From contig NC_046681.1 in NCBI RefSeq assembly GCF_009870125.1, positions 5,903,001-5,967,000 of the forward strand: 64,000 nucleotides of DNA. Direction: 5' to 3'. Source of the DNA: Drosophila pseudoobscura. Its lineage: Eukaryota > Arthropoda > Insecta > Diptera > Drosophilidae. Below, piece after piece: positions 25,293 to 35,261 of the stretch. Numbering within the stretch: the first letter of the stretch is position 1; the number at the start of each line of letters is the position of its first letter. Both the position numbers and the translations under genes were made by a program. The notes under the pieces are model-generated. The model did not search any database, was not told the origin of the DNA, and saw nothing but the letters and a program-made list of their open reading frames with translations.

Positions 25293-25446
25293 CTTGACGT
25301 TTAGTTTACGCCTTGAACTAGATTTTACGTTGCAATGTGCTTGTTTGTTTTTATGTTTTTAAATATATATATATTTTGTATATTGGTTTTTGAAAAATAA
25401 AATAATAGCACCCAATGGAAAACACTTTGTTGTACGTAATATAGCA
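25293..25446. other. convergent 3' ends of Klp38B and the PLC-X gene
   Basis: Only 154 bp separate the two stop codons. A plus-strand AATAAA lies at 25396-25401 for Klp38B. No canonical minus-strand hexamer is seen before 25293, only a CATAAA variant near 25350, so the PLC-X mRNA probably ends inside or close to the Klp38B 3' UTR. Confidence 0.5.
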
Positions 25447-26454
25447 TCAAATAGCTGCCTCGTCCTCTTCCTCCGGCTCCAGTTTGCTGTTCAAATCCAT
25501 TACCCAATTGCAAAACTGTCCGTCCTTAAGCTCTACAAAATCACCTAGAAATACATTTACACGAGGCTTCTCCTTCGGGTCAAAGGGACCTGGAGTTTGT
25601 TCCGTGATCCAGGGATAAAGCTTTTTATCCACACGCCTGGCTGTGCGCTTCAGAGAGAAGAAAACCCGAAAGGCTATGTATCGACCAGTTGGTGTGATAA
25701 GGCACTGGGACACATAGCCCTGCTGCGGCTGGCGGGAGAGCAATGAATCCTCAAGAAACGACTGCAACTTCTTCACGCTCGCCTTGTTCGGCCAAGGAGT
25801 GGGCCAGGCAAAGCTGGGCCAGAAGCGCAGCGGCAACGGAATGGGGCATCTTCGGTATATGATCACCACCTGGCGTTGCATTTCCAGGCAGCGGTTCAGT
25901 GTGCAGTCGAGCAGGGAGCCCTCTGTGGTGGAGTACAGCCTATGACCGAAGAATTGTATCAACTCCTTGTGTAGCTGCTGATGGTGGTTCGGGGTCAAGT
26001 CATAGAAGTGCTGCATATCCAGGACGACCAGCTCCTCAGGATGGCTGTCCAAGAACTGACGGAGTTCTATTAGCGGCTCAAAGATTTCCATGGCAAACAG
26101 GGCATGGCAGTAGTAGAACTTTTCGTCCCTTTGAGCTATCCTTAAATCGAAGTAGCGAACCCCGAGACTCAGTTGCTCTATGATGCTGGAGGATTGTGTC
26201 TTGCTCCATCGACGTACAAAGCAGGGAAAGAAGCGATACCATCGTCGGATAGCTGGCTCCGCATCTGGCGCTAGTTGGGAGCTGCCGTTTATTCCATAGG
26301 TCATGGAATTGTGTGAACCTATACTAGATACGCGCGTGATATTCATTAAGTGGCTGGGAATGATGATCTCATTCATACCTGGAATGGCCAAATTAATTAT
26401 TGACATGTCCCGCAATTCGGGCGGCAGGTCGCGCATCCAATGCTCCTTGGACAT
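25447..26454 (-). CDS. PI-PLC X-domain-containing protein
   Basis: Member of the PLCXD group, single-domain relatives of phosphatidylinositol-specific phospholipase C; enzymatic role not well defined. Exons 26454-26379 and 26318-25447, 315 residues. Splicing out 26378-26319 (gtatga...tatag) restores the catalytic block NLAIPGSHNSMTYGI, the first catalytic His lying in GSHNS; the second is in FYYCHALFAMEIFEPL after VRYFDLR. The C-terminal half includes PNKASVKKLQSFLEDSL and NVFLGDFVELKDGQFC, both typical of PLCXD proteins. Oddly, the 60-bp intron is in frame and has no stop, so retention would give a 335-residue form with a 20-residue insert beside the catalytic His. A DRE (26597-26604) lies 143 bp upstream. 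Possibly the orthologue of D. melanogaster CG10747, from memory only. Confidence 0.88.
   Translation of the reverse strand: MSKEHWMRDLPPELRDMSIINLAIPGMNEIIIPSHLMNITRVSSIGSHNSMTYGINGSSQLAPDAEPAIRRWYRFFPCFVRRWSKTQSSSIIEQLSLGVRYFDLRIAQRDEKFYYCHALFAMEIFEPLIELRQFLDSHPEELVVLDMQHFYDLTPNHHQQLHKELIQFFGHRLYSTTEGSLLDCTLNRCLEMQRQVVIIYRRCPIPLPLRFWPSFAWPTPWPNKASVKKLQSFLEDSLLSRQPQQGYVSQCLITPTGRYIAFRVFFSLKRTARRVDKKLYPWITEQTPGPFDPKEKPRVNVFLGDFVELKDGQFCNWVMDLNSKLEPEEEDEAAI
26319..26378 (-). other. in-frame 60-nt intron of the PLC-X gene
   Basis: Minus-strand donor gtatga and acceptor tatag; 60 nt, no stop codon in frame. Family conservation of PGSHNS across the junction shows that it is normally removed. Confidence 0.85.
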
Positions 26455-26596
26455 GGTGCAATGTGTATTGTCTAATACTCGTTTAAAGTATTTTTATTTA
26501 TAGTACAAATGTTGTTGGGGGCGTTTCTACAGTTATCTTTTTGTACGTAAACAAACCAAGAGTGCTGCCAGATGGTCACTTTCTTAGCTAGGTAAG

Positions 26597-26604
26597 TATC
26601 GATA
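26597..26604. promoter_or_regulatory. DRE octamer upstream of the PLC-X gene
   Basis: Perfect TATCGATA within gtatcgatac, in the 271-bp gap between the PLC-X start and the nesd stop. A likely DREF-type core promoter element for the PLC-X gene. Confidence 0.55.
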
Positions 26605-26725
26605 CTGTTTGTACCGATAGTAGGTCTTTCCGATATTTTACCGCCTATATTTAATTGTGCTTTTTTATTTATTATAGAATTTATTAACGTAAACCGAGTT
26701 TGATTGTGATAAGCATTAGTTGTCC

Positions 26726-28673
26726 TTAAGCAGTATCAATGTTCTCTTTGTTTTCGCCCTCCAGCTCATCGTCTAGGAGACGTTGCTGAGAATGCTGAGC
26801 CAGCAGCTGATCAGATTTATTGAAAACTCGCACATTTTTTGTGCAATCCATGAAATTGCAGTTTCCCAGCCAATTGTTGTCGTTGTAGCTGCAAGGAAAA
26901 ATACAGTTAGCAATTGACACCATTTTACAGAATATTACACTCCATTCTTACCGCTTTAGTTCGCTGTATTGCCTTAGGACCAGCACCTTATCGTCTTTTC
27001 CAGGCAAGGCCAAGTTATCAGCCATTATACCTATTTTGCAGTTGTCAAAGCTACATTTGCTACCCTGTAGATTCAACGAAACTGTCTTGTCCAGCAGCTC
27101 CACTCCTGTATTGCAGCTCTTCACTTGAACATTGCCCAACTCTGCGCTGGAGCGAGGCCGCATCGAAATGCCCACGGCAAAGTTCTCAATGATGCAGCCA
27201 CGCATCTCTACGCTGGCATTCGGCATGCAAACAATGCCTTCTTGAGTGCTGGCGTTGCCGTCGCCCAGCAGACGACACCCGCGCACGGTGAGCGTTCCAC
27301 TGCGCAGCAGAATGCCCCTGCGCACATGACGGCAGTCGAGAACTAGGTGCGAGAGCGTGTAGTTCCCATCGATGACGAGAAGAGTGCTCTCCTCATCGCT
27401 GGAGCACACTACAGGCAAGTTTGGGAGCTGTGGTTCGGCAACCAATATGGCCTCGGACTTAACAAGCCCCTTGAGGCTGCCATTGTTGTTGAGGTGTTCG
27501 AGGAATTTGATTGTATGCTCGCCGGGTGAGAGCAAAATATCATCGTCGCTCCGGCATATGCTCAGAACATCCTGCAAGGTGTTGGCCAACTGAACCTGCG
27601 TGTCCGGTTTCACTTGCTCCTTGGCCAGCGTCAGCAAGTCCATCTGCTGCTGTAGCTTGCCCGGAACTGTGACCACATGGCAAATGGGAGTACGCTCCGT
27701 TAGAGGAAGCTCCGTCAGCCTTCCCACGCTTCGCTGCAAGAGATGACGCTTCAGGGAGTTCGACTGCAGCTCACTGTAGGCACGCCTCATTTCGGGATTC
27801 TCCAGAATCTCAAATTCACTGCGAATAATGGCCATACGCAGGTGAAGGCACATCAGATCCGTGACGGGCAATGTGGATACATTCAAGCTGCCGTTGGCGC
27901 TGCCTGGCTTGGGCTGCTTCCTTGCCGGCTCGGCGGCATTGTCATTCAGCTCGACGGCCTCGTCATCGCTCTCGACCTCGGCATCGCTCAGATCTAGTTC
28001 CAAATACTCCAGACGTTGCTGTATATACTTGGCCTCCATCAGGAGCGTGCGCATGTGCAAAGCCAGAGGGCGAGACAGCTTATTCTTGCTCAGATCACAG
28101 GCCAACTGAATGCGAGCCTGCAAGTGCATCTGCACCCAATCGCGATCGTCATCATAGTCCTTGTCCCACGGCATCCAGACGTGACAGTAAAAGAAGCGCA
28201 GGCGATCAATGCACTCTGCAGTGGTGTCCACATTTAGGGCTTCGTTCTCCTGCTTGATGGTGGGCCACAGCTCGATCAAGGACACCTCGTTGCTCTCCGG
28301 CAAGTGAACATCATTATCCTGCACGGCTGTGACCACAAACACCGCCTTCAGCTCGTCAAATATGACCTGCTCAACATACCCATAGACAATGGTTGGATAT
28401 CGTAGCTTGAGATCCTCGCAGATGACGCGAGGTATTTTCCAGATCGCCTGCCAACCTGAATAAACACATGTGTGTGTGTGTGCACATTTAAGCCTTCGAT
28501 TGAATGCGCCTTTGTGTTGGAGGCTTACCTGCTGGTTCAATCTGAAGCTCAACAAAGGATTTCCACTCGGATCGCACTTGGGAGGCGGGCATCACGGCCC
28601 CATCCCAGGACAACACTGCCTCGGCTTCTTTGAGGCGCTCCAAAAATGATTTTTCAAAAGTGTATACTTCCAT
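26726..28673 (-). CDS. nesd: nessun dorma, SHCBP1-like cytokinesis protein
   Basis: Centralspindlin-binding protein required for cytokinesis, in particular in male meiosis; acts at the midzone and contractile ring. Three exons: 28673-28529, 28455-26952, 26888-26726; 603 residues. Junctions GCA G|GT TGG and AAG CG|C TAC keep frame. N-terminus MEVYTFEKSFLERLKEAEAV; acidic segment near residues 190-215 (DLSDAEVESDDEAVEL). The C-terminal half is a right-handed beta-helix-like repeat region (LVLDCRHVRRGILLRSGTLT, GIVCMPNASVEMRGCIIEN, GVELLDKTVSLNLQGSKC) resembling SHCBP1, thought to bind carbohydrate in Nesd. It ends with ELEGENKENIDTA. Shares a 183-bp divergent promoter region with Taf13. Strong match to my memory of D. 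melanogaster nesd. Confidence 0.94.
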
Positions 28674-28856
28674 GCTTATGTTTTTTATGGCAACAAGCCG
28701 GTGTAGCGTCGAAAAATTTGAAATGAGTGTATTGACATGCGGCCTCGATAACGATAGATCGACTACTCTGTTCATACAACACTGCAGCTGGTCAAGTACA
28801 GCTGTTCAAAGTAGAGTACATTTTTAAACAAACAAATTTTATGAAAATAAGAAAAC
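28674..28856. promoter_or_regulatory. bidirectional promoter region nesd / Taf13
   Basis: 183 bp between the two start codons. Contains two CAGCTG E-box-type core elements (28785-28790 and 28799-28804) and a tcgataacgatag DRE-like stretch around 28745. Both genes are general proliferation genes, which fits. Confidence 0.5.
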
Positions 28857-29384
28857 ATGGCCTCAAACAACATGCCTGAAGAGAATTTCGAGGGCGGAGA
28901 CGTATGCAAAGTGTTTGGCGAATTATTTGCAAGTGTAAAAATTCTCTTTTGTCCTGTTTTAGTTCAACTTTGACGACGATGCCGATGATGAGCAATTGGT
29001 GGCCACAAATTCGGGAAGGAAGCGCCTTTTTAGCAAAGTTTGTGGAATTCACATAATGTAATTTGTATAATTGTTGTGTTTTGACCTCGGCAGGAGTTGC
29101 GCTGCATGATGTTTGGCTTTGGCGATGATAAAAATCCCTATACGGAGACAGTGGATTTGCTCGAAGATCTGGTCATAGAATATATAGCAGAGACGACACA
29201 TCGTGCCATGGAAATTGGGCGGACAGGTCGCGTGCAAGTAGAGGATATTATCTTTCTGGTGCGCAAGGATCAACGCAAATACGCAAGGGTCAAGGACTTG
29301 CTGACCATGAACGAGGAGCTGAAAAAGGCGCGAAAGGCCTTCGATGAGATCAAATACGTCGGTAACGAGGGAAAACTCAAATGA
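28857..29384 (+). CDS. Taf13: TFIID subunit TAF13
   Basis: Histone-fold subunit of the general transcription factor TFIID (pairs with TAF11). Exons 28857-28901, 28963-29037, 29094-29384; 136 residues. The acidic N-terminus (EENFEGGDFNFDDDADDE) is followed by the histone fold starting at KELRCMMFGFGDDKNPYTET and continuing through LLEDLVIEYIAETTHRAMEI and GRVQVEDIIFLVRKDQRKYA, closing with NEELKKARKAFDEIKY. The two short introns (61 and 56 bp) have normal gt-ag ends and phase 0. An AATAAA at 29480-29485 directly precedes the neighbour's stop codon, so the mRNA probably ends antisense within the oxidoreductase coding region. Confidence 0.96.
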
Positions 29385-29479
29385 CACAGGCACAAGAAAA
29401 CCAAGTCAGGGCATACACGTAGCCACTCCTAAAGCTTAGTTTAGATTTAAGATACATGGTCTTTAATGCTGTATAATGT

Positions 29480-29485
29480 AATAAA
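29480..29485 (+). terminator. Taf13: poly(A) signal of Taf13
   Basis: AATAAA 96 bp past the Taf13 stop and immediately next to the opposing gene's stop codon (29486-29488). Cleavage is expected at about 29495-29515. Confidence 0.6.
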
Positions 29486-30904
29486 TTAATCAAAATAGTC
29501 TTCAATGTCAATATCAGGATTAAGTATATCATCGCCATACGGCTCCAGATCGATGCCATTTAATATAAGATTCTCGCAGGTCTCTGCCAGATCGGTGTCC
29601 CCAATCAATATGGCCCCGCGCAGTCTTCCATTTTGCAGCACAAACTTGATGTATTCCTTGTTGCGGGTACAGCGAACCAGTAGTTCATAGTCACGGCCCA
29701 GACCCTGGCCATTGAAGCGGCCAAGAAGTACTACAGGGTAGCCAAACAGCTGCGTCACATGCCCGAAGAGCTCAAAACAAAAGTCCTGATAAATGGGCTC
29801 TCCCTCGAAAGCGGCGGACATACTGCGTCCAGCCATAGAACCCATTTGCCTGGCCTGTGTCCACAGGCGCATTTGGAACCAGTGGGGAGCAGGCTCCCAC
29901 GCTGCAGAACAGACATCGCCCGCCGCATAGACATCTGGCAAATCGGTCCTCATCATTTCATCCACAGAAAGCCCGCCATCGTCTGCTAATTTTGGCGGGA
30001 AATCAGTTGCAAACTCATGCCGTGGCTGGACACCAGTTGCAGACACAATAAAATCACAGGTCAGCTTCTCCGTGCTACCATCGTCGTGGCTCAACTTAAT
30101 ACTAAGTCTTCCTTCCTCTGGGAGCATATGGTAATCCGCTATATTCGATTTGTAGTACATTTTCGGTAGTACTTTGCCCGCATCTTTTGAACCGCCACTC
30201 AAATCGTAATTGCTGTGCCAGTCCGGACCCAAAGCGGCTCCTTGCTTACTCTCTTTCTTGTCTGGGGGCGTGAGTTCACCATAGCGCATCCGTTTAATGG
30301 CAGTTTCCGTGATTGTTGGCTTCTCCAGCTCACTCCTGGCCAGCTGGAAGAACTCCGCAGCTCCCGGATCCACAAAAGTGGCGGATATATGCGAATCTTT
30401 CACCACCCAGTGGACATTAACATCCTTCAGCTCGTAGGCCAGCTCACTGGCAATGCCGCCATTGCCCAGAATCAAGACATCCTTGGCTGTGAGCAGTCTC
30501 TTTTGGAGTTCCAACACGGAATCAGTATCGCGGATGCCAATGATGCGTGACTCGGCATGGCCGGAATTGAATAACTTTGGTGATCCTCCGGTGCACACGC
30601 AGATGTATCGATATTTTAGTATAACACCCGTCTTGGTGCGTGCCCAGTGTTCCCGGCTGTTGATGTACTCCAGTTGGTCCACAATTGTTGCTATGCTGGC
30701 GCCAATTTCGTTGACATCTTTCTCCCGCACATCGAATTTGTGAAGATAGCGGGCGACGGGCACGAGATTGGTAACACTCTTCACAATGCTGGATTCAGTG
30801 AGCAGCAAAATGGACGATGAGGGGCAGCATATGGCCAATGTTTCGGCACAACTAACGCCAGCAATCCCACCGCCAACGACCAAGAAGTTGCAGTCGCGCG
30901 ACAT
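29486..30904 (-). CDS. Pyroxd1: PYROXD1-type pyridine nucleotide-disulphide oxidoreductase
   Basis: FAD- and NAD(P)H-binding oxidoreductase of the PYROXD1 family, associated in vertebrates with redox protection of muscle and of the tRNA ligase complex. Single exon, 472 residues. The start is the ATG at 30904 (MSRDCNFLVVGGG); an in-frame TTG six bases upstream is not a eukaryotic start. FAD-binding GGGIAGVSCAE lies at residues 9-19; the second dinucleotide fold GNGGIASELAYEL at about 147-159; DFIVSATGVQPRHEF and VYAAGDVCSAAW mark the C-terminal FAD contact. The redox-active CxxxxC of classical disulphide reductases is absent, as is usual for this family. It ends DIDIEDYFD. A CAGCTG element at 30940-30945 lies 36 bp upstream. 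D. melanogaster CG10721 is the expected orthologue (memory). Confidence 0.9.
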   Translation of the reverse strand: MSRDCNFLVVGGGIAGVSCAETLAICCPSSSILLLTESSIVKSVTNLVPVARYLHKFDVREKDVNEIGASIATIVDQLEYINSREHWARTKTGVILKYRYICVCTGGSPKLFNSGHAESRIIGIRDTDSVLELQKRLLTAKDVLILGNGGIASELAYELKDVNVHWVVKDSHISATFVDPGAAEFFQLARSELEKPTITETAIKRMRYGELTPPDKKESKQGAALGPDWHSNYDLSGGSKDAGKVLPKMYYKSNIADYHMLPEEGRLSIKLSHDDGSTEKLTCDFIVSATGVQPRHEFATDFPPKLADDGGLSVDEMMRTDLPDVYAAGDVCSAAWEPAPHWFQMRLWTQARQMGSMAGRSMSAAFEGEPIYQDFCFELFGHVTQLFGYPVVLLGRFNGQGLGRDYELLVRCTRNKEYIKFVLQNGRLRGAILIGDTDLAETCENLILNGIDLEPYGDDILNPDIDIEDYFD

Positions 30905-31022
30905 CCTCAAAAACAGAAGAAAATCAAAACAATAAACAACAGCTGATGCTCAACTTAACCTCAAAATAACAGGGGAATCTAGAAATAACGGATATTCAAT
31001 CAACCAAATCTTTTAACAATCG

Positions 31023-31028
31023 TTTATT
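31023..31028 (-). terminator. mRpS18B: poly(A) signal of mRpS18B
   Basis: Minus-strand AATAAA 19 bp past the stop codon; a very short 3' UTR in the 142-bp gap before the next gene. Confidence 0.6.
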
Positions 31029-31046
31029 AAACATGATTAACTAATA

Positions 31047-31711
31047 TTAGGACTTTTGCTGGCCATAGAACTCGTTGTAGTCATACTCTCTGAATGGCAC
31101 ATCGTAGGTTATGAGGCCAGAATCCCGGGCCTGCTCCACCGCCACCCTCAAACGCAAATGACTTTTCTGGCATAGACCCGTCTTCGAGTAGCTGAGGACC
31201 TCTCCATTGTGCGGCGAAATGAACTGCTCCAGTAGTTCCGTGTTGCGGTAATCCAGGACGAGATACTCATCGCGACAAATGGGACAAGGATTACCGGTGG
31301 ATATTTTGCCCTGGCGAATGCAAGTCTTGCGGGTCTTGCGTGGCGCATACATGCCCTTGTGGTTGCGCCTAGGAAAGAGTATATTTCAATATCAGTGTAA
31401 TGTTTGTCGGAGTCAGAGAATGATTCCTACCGATATTGAGACCACACGAAATCGTCGCCATAGGTCTCCTTATACGCGACACTCTTCAGATAACGTATTG
31501 ATGTTTCCACAGGTATCACTTGGGTGCGATCTTTGGGGTCCGGACCAGAGCTCTTTGGCTCCTCTTCACCATCGACCGCCTCCGCTTCATTTTCCGTTGC
31601 TGCTGCTGTTTCAGCCTTGCATCTGAAGGCGCTGGCTGTATGCAAAGCTCCCCGGCTGTTGCGCGTTATGCTAGCCAAACCATTGTATATCCCTCGCGCA
31701 ATGGGCAACAT
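31047..31711 (-). CDS. mRpS18B: mitochondrial ribosomal protein S18B
   Basis: Small-subunit mitoribosomal protein (mS40 / MRPS18-2, bS18 family). Exons 31711-31431 and 31368-31047 with junction TAT CG|G CGC; 200 residues. The N-terminus MLPIARGIYNGLASITRNSR is basic and lacks acidic residues, as expected of a mitochondrial presequence. The S18 domain shows TGNPCPICRDEYLVLDYRN (zinc-type CxxC), then FISPHNGEVLSYSKTGLC and QKSHLRLRVAVEQARDSGLI; it ends VPFREYDYNEFYGQQKS. A Glu-rich low-complexity linker lies at residues 37-55. A CAGCTG element (31780-31785) lies 69 bp upstream of the ATG. Confidence 0.94.
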
Positions 31712-34700
31712 TTTAAGTTATTAAAACTGAATTGTTCCAAAAACGCAACGACGTAACAAGCAGAATGTGTGCCGGCGAGCAGCTGATCAGATAAAAAAGG
31801 TTGGCAGCACTAAAGCTATCGACTAGAGTTGGAAAAACAATTAGTTGATGGTACAATTAGATGACGTCTATGACATAAACAAACTAAAACTGGTAGCACC
31901 ACCATGAATAGCATGTATAAATATAATTGTTTACTTAATATTGTTTCTTTTTAATCTTAATCTGTAATTTAAAAATAACATCGGAAACATCGATATCCAT
32001 CCTTGTCGATAGTTGTCGGAGGCGCGAGAGTTAAATGAACTTAACTGTGTTTTTGCGAATATTTATACGTCAAAATTCTAAATTATTGTTAAAAACTATA
32101 CAATCACAAATAATAGTGGTACAAAAACTCTAATATAATTTCTAAAGCGGTGAGTAACATAATGGTAAACATGTTCACACGCACACAAACGAAAATATAG
32201 CATGAATGAACAGCCAAATGCCGCCAGTGTCCGTTTTAGTTTTAGTTTCTTTCGGATTTTACTGGTGCAAAGTAGCGTTGACTGCAAGCGGAAACGGAGT
32301 GTCGTGTCGTCGTCGTCGTCGCCAGTGCGTGGTGTTGCTGTTGCTGTTGCTGTAGTTGTGGTGTGGTGGGGCAGGCAGCCCTAAATCACGTGTATAATAA
32401 AAGGAACTTCTACTACCAGCATTTATTTGCCATTTGCCGTGGCGGCATACGACACAACCGCCAAGCATTGACGTTCCCGGGAGTTGGCCGTAATTCATCC
32501 AATACTTGGTAGTAATACCCACCAGTAGTTTCGCTTGCGTGCATGCATAAATTTGTTGTTTGTTTTAATCAATATCGGAGCAGACGGTCATTTTGATTTT
32601 AATTGTTTCCAAGTAAAAAATAGGCCCTACCACATAGTATATGACCGAATCGTAAAGTTCTTCGTAGAACTAGCAGCTAACACACAAATCCAAGTAACAT
32701 TACTGGTCTCGCCCCTCGAAAGGTGAGTCAGGTGAGAGCGAGAGCCTTGCTTTTGCTTGCCTTTATAAATAGAGACCCCGCCGTACGTACAGGCCCGTAA
32801 TAGCCGTGCAATATGCAAGCCAGCCACACTACAATTTCTTATCAATTGCAAAAACCGAACAGAAAAAAAGGGCAACAAAAATAATAGTGCTATAAATACC
32901 GCTATGTGAACCGCAAGTTTGAATGAGAGAGCGAGTGTGGCATGTCGCGCGGTCACCTCACCCGAAAAGCAGGCTGACAAAAACAGGGTGGCGGCTCCTC
33001 ACTTCTGACACTCTTTCTCTTACAGTTTGTTGGAGTTGGAGTACTTTTCGCGCATTTCGTGTAATAAATTGCCATTTTCCTTCGGCGCCACAAACCAAAC
33101 GAAAATCGTAGTTACATTGTGCCAAATTAATACCTGTTGGCTGTGCTATGTGCGCCCCCTTTTATTTTTATGCCTTTCACAAGCAAACAAACAAATTATG
33201 TGATACGGTGGGGGGATTGGATCCGACTATGAGAGTACTTCGTGAGGAATTTTAAGGCCCTCTTTTTAGTGTTTTACTTCAGTTGGTATGATTAACAGCT
33301 GTAATAAGAATGGACGATGTGTTAGAAAGCTAAATATATCCCTCGATAAGAGGTTTCACAAGCTAACAAATGCGTAGTTGGTACACAATAGTGTAATTAA
33401 AAGATTAAGATAGTGCACAATGGGTTATATGGGGGAGATTAAAGTAGTCTATCAAAATGGTAGAAATAGTCCAGAACCACTCGATTAATTATTCTTATAG
33501 TTTTCCAACGGGGAAAAATTCTCGTCCGTGTTCTACTCTTATATTATACTCTTCAATTGCTGGGTAGCCGCAAACCCACTAGAGTCGGCGCCAAATAATT
33601 TTGTTGTCGCCGTTTTTACATACAACATTTCGGTTTCCCATTTTACTTCCGCCCTATGGAGAGGGTAGGATCTATAGGGTCTTCGCCCTAATGGAGACCC
33701 GACCTACGCCCACTCCTCTGGCACTTGGCATTTATTTTCGAAATTTGAATCGGCGCTCTACTGGTGTTTCTTCCTGCCTTCTTTTGTTTATCCTGCGCTC
33801 TGTTGCACGTCAAAAGGAAATGTTTGCTTACGGCCCCACAGGGCTCCAGTCACTGCCTAGATTATAGAGCTTTGCTTTTCATGTCCTTCGTGTCTCGCTT
33901 TCTCGGGGCTTCGGTAACATTAGTGAATGCCCACGCGTGTGCCGCCACCAGTCTGTCAATCCCTCGTGAAGTTCCTTACACTCGGAGGGGGTCAGTAGCA
34001 GCTGGTGGGCTGCTTTATCAATAAGTTGTTACCAGTTTTGATTAATGTGTTTTTTCTTTGGGACACGACATTCCCTAATGGCCAGTGTTCGAACACCTTC
34101 AAGTATAATTTTCTTTATAGATTTCCAGTTATAAATGACCTAATTATTGTAATTACATTTATGCCTTTTGAATGAATTTTCCAAGTATTTTATAGGTCAT
34201 TGATTGAAAGCTTTTAATTGATTAAGTATTTCCTATATTTTAGGGATAGTTAGTAAAATGAATTGTTGTTTGAACGGCTCTATAGTTGTGTAACTATTAT
34301 GGCATGGGTCTTATAGTCATCAACCGGGAAGTATTGAAAATTCCACTGATAAAGATCGAGTTATTAGTTACCTCTACTTCTCAAGCTACTTATTAGCTAC
34401 AATCGCAAATACCATAATCTAAAATACAAAGCTCTTTTTTAAAATAAATTTTAAAGCCTAAATGGAAATGTGTTCTAATATAATACATCAGACTGGTCAC
34501 ATTTCGGCTTACGCGCTATTTGTCATCGAAAAATACACCTCTTGGAGAACATAAAGAATGTTATAACAAAGAAACAAATAGCCTGCTAAAAATACAATCC
34601 TTTGCTTATCGTTGTGGACCCCAAACCAAACCAACCTCCAGGGATAGATAGCGTTCACAACAATTTAAATACCAATTTGCCTAATTAAGGCACCTTTGGC

Positions 34701-35261
34701 GCGGCGGCGCGCCTCCGCCACTGACAACTCATTCGAGTGGGTTCCGTCGCTCCCCACGGACCAGCCGTAAGCCCAAAAATATTGCGTGACACGTCGCCCC
34801 ATTCGGTGGCAGGTATTACTATGCAGACGTTGTGGGACCTAGTGCAGTTGGAGGACCTAATGACATCAACGCCACAATGTGCTGGGGTAAGGGGAGAGGG
34901 ATTCCTGTGCAGAGGTCATTCGTTGACACCCTCTGAGGGAAATACTAGGGCTCCTGCAATAACAACGGTTTTTTAAAAAGAATTTATATGTATTTAGTAT
35001 AATCCTCGCCCATCTGGTTAGGTTGCTTGTATTTTGTTACTTCTATTCCCACCAAAATCGTAAATTATGCATGTGGAAAAAGGGCTTCGCTTCGCTTCGG
35101 AGGGGTCCATCTGTTGGGCTTCCCAGGCCATGGCCTGACATTGAATACAGACGCCACGTCGCCAATCATTAGTCAGGGACCGTCCTTAAGTCCTTGAAGT
35201 TGTTTCGTTTCCTCCATCAAGCTCTTCAGTTAAGCAACCATTTCTCCATTCTTCATAGACG
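31712..35261. other. mRpS18B / Kua intergenic region and probable Kua leader
   Basis: A 3.5-kb stretch with no recognisable protein-coding exon. The proximal part (31712-32050) has CAGCTG (31780-31785) and DRE-like atcgatat and tcgatag motifs near 31994 and 32009. A strong donor (aag|gtgagt, 32723) could pair with the acceptor tcatag at 35258 to give a 5' UTR exon and a 2.5-kb leader intron for Kua; another acceptor-like ttacag is at about 33025. A GC-rich block sits at 34697-34730. Short open frames (33601-33867, 34737-34976) show no protein signature. Confidence 0.45.

Noticed and set aside
25447-26454. Unspliced 335-residue PLC-X protein
   Set aside because: It breaks the universally conserved PGSHNS catalytic motif; good gt-ag signals define a 60-nt intron.
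30905-30910. Six-base upstream extension of the PYROXD1 frame
   Set aside because: It starts with TTG; the ATG at 30904 is the first eukaryotic start and directly precedes the FAD fold.
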